Shown piece by piece: positions 18,655-19,601 of a DNA stretch of 19,601 nucleotides. This DNA is from Larix sibirica (taxonomy: Eukaryota > Streptophyta > Pinopsida > Pinales > Pinaceae). Numbering within the stretch: the stretch's first letter is position 1; each line of letters opens with the position of its first letter. Where the stretch lies: NCBI GenBank assembly GCA_004151065.3, contig NWUY0300003633.1:33870-53470 (forward strand), read 5' to 3'. Position numbers and translations under genes: made by a program. The notes under the pieces are model-generated. The model was not told the origin of the DNA, ran no database searches, and saw nothing but the letters and a program-made list of their open reading frames with translations.

Positions 18655-19601
18655 AGATCAATTTTACAATTCCAAATATAGTTACACACTTTAATTTCCA
18701 ATAATCATTGTTGGCAACAATAAATTTGAAGTTTATCATGCTTTTTACACAATGCTAGTGACCTAAGTGGTAGATCTCAAGTCTATTTTTATAAATATAT
18801 TGATGGTAGTTGTAGATTTAAATCTTTAAGTACCATGAGTTATGGTTCCAATTATTCGCTTAGCATTATAAGTATTAATGAGATTTAATTTTTCATTCAT
18901 TGTATTAAAAGTTTACATTTTTCCTTGACCTCTTCCTCTTGTGAGACGTAGAATAAAAAACTCCACACAATGTAGTGTCTCCATGAAACATTGAGTAGCC
19001 ATTTCCTTGTCCTCGCCTTATATAACATTTAACAATCCTTAGAGATCAAGGTGGATTCCTCTAGACATGAAGTGAAGTGGATGCATATTTGATGAAACAT
19101 AGAATATCTAAAACATAGTGCTCTTAGACCCTTCTATGTATTATTTCAAATTACTAAATGTATGAGTATGAGATTCCCACATTGATTCAAGTAGTGCCAA
19201 ATTATTGACATTATTTGCTTGATAAAGAGACTATCATTTATAGTGACCATAATCCTTTGTAATTCCGTTGCACACCAACCAAGATCAAGAATGCATGGCA
19301 CATGAAGTGGATTTCTTATTTGTAGCAGTTCAACATTATGATTAAGTACTTTAAATGAAGCTCCTATTGTTAATATGAAATGGATCCTCTAAATAATATT
19401 TTTCTTCTAAAAATTTGTAATAAAAAAAATTGCAAAGGTGGGTGAATAGTCCAAGAGTCCTTTTCACTTGAAATATGAAACAAACCATTATGATGGTTGG
19501 CCTTCCATCACAGTTCATTAAATATGAAGGTTGTGAAGAAGAAGGGCATTATATGGAGAAGAGAGTTGGAGAGGAAATGAAGAAGCGGGTTAGTTGTAGA
19601 T
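18655..19601. other. AT-rich region without recognisable genes
   Basis: No open stretch here looks like a protein I know, on either strand. A minus-strand TATA-like sequence (TATATAAGG, plus strand near 19017-19025) lies upstream of the coding-like block, but about 780 bases from its first Met. The last 75 bases (from about 19527) read as a short Lys/Glu-rich peptide on the plus strand and run off the window. I can support nothing more. Confidence 0.4.

Noticed and set aside
1-19601. tRNA, rRNA, CRISPR arrays, bacterial promoters or operons
   Set aside because: Looked for on both strands; nothing resembles them, and the content is that of a plant nuclear genome.

Overview
The window looks like intergenic DNA from a large plant nuclear genome. 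It is AT-rich, I recognise no intact host gene, and it is filled with old, inactivated retroelements. The retroelement families (an Athila-like Ty3/gypsy element with a tRNA-Asp-type primer site, and an L1-type plant LINE) are plant families. The style of the gypsy gag and pol reminds me of conifer elements, but that is memory-based inference and the species cannot be read from the sequence. I saw no tRNA, rRNA, CRISPR array or bacterial-type operon.

Layout. Bases 1-2160 are non-coding, T-rich from about 960, and carry a decayed palindromic motif family and a TATA-like box; they may be the edge of another retroelement. Bases about 2170-9177 hold one Ty3/gypsy element on the minus strand: 5' LTR (8082 to about 9177), primer binding site (8061-8078), gag, protease, reverse transcriptase, RNase H and integrase, in that order from right to left. 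Many stops and frameshifts break it, and key catalytic residues are changed in protease, RT and integrase. Immediately to the right lies a decayed minus-strand LINE (DUF4283 and CCHC zinc knuckle, AP endonuclease, RT). Bases about 17112-18234 hold an unrecognised, more GC-rich coding-like block on the minus strand with one in-frame stop and one frameshift. Bases 18655-19601 look non-coding.

Two direct duplications dominate the right half: 8596-12596 against 12598-16597 (about 4 kb), and 18068-18360 against 18362-18654 (293 bp). Each pair is separated by exactly one N. In each the first copy ends at the N and the second begins after it, and mismatches cluster near the N. This is the geometry expected of two contigs whose overlapping ends were joined without being merged, so I read both as probable assembly artefacts. 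If so, the real locus is about 15.3 kb and contains one LINE, not two.

The genes do not work together as a system. The one biological story I can support is accumulation and decay of retrotransposons, with many G-to-A and C-to-T type changes as expected for long-methylated plant repeats. I found no convincing new system.
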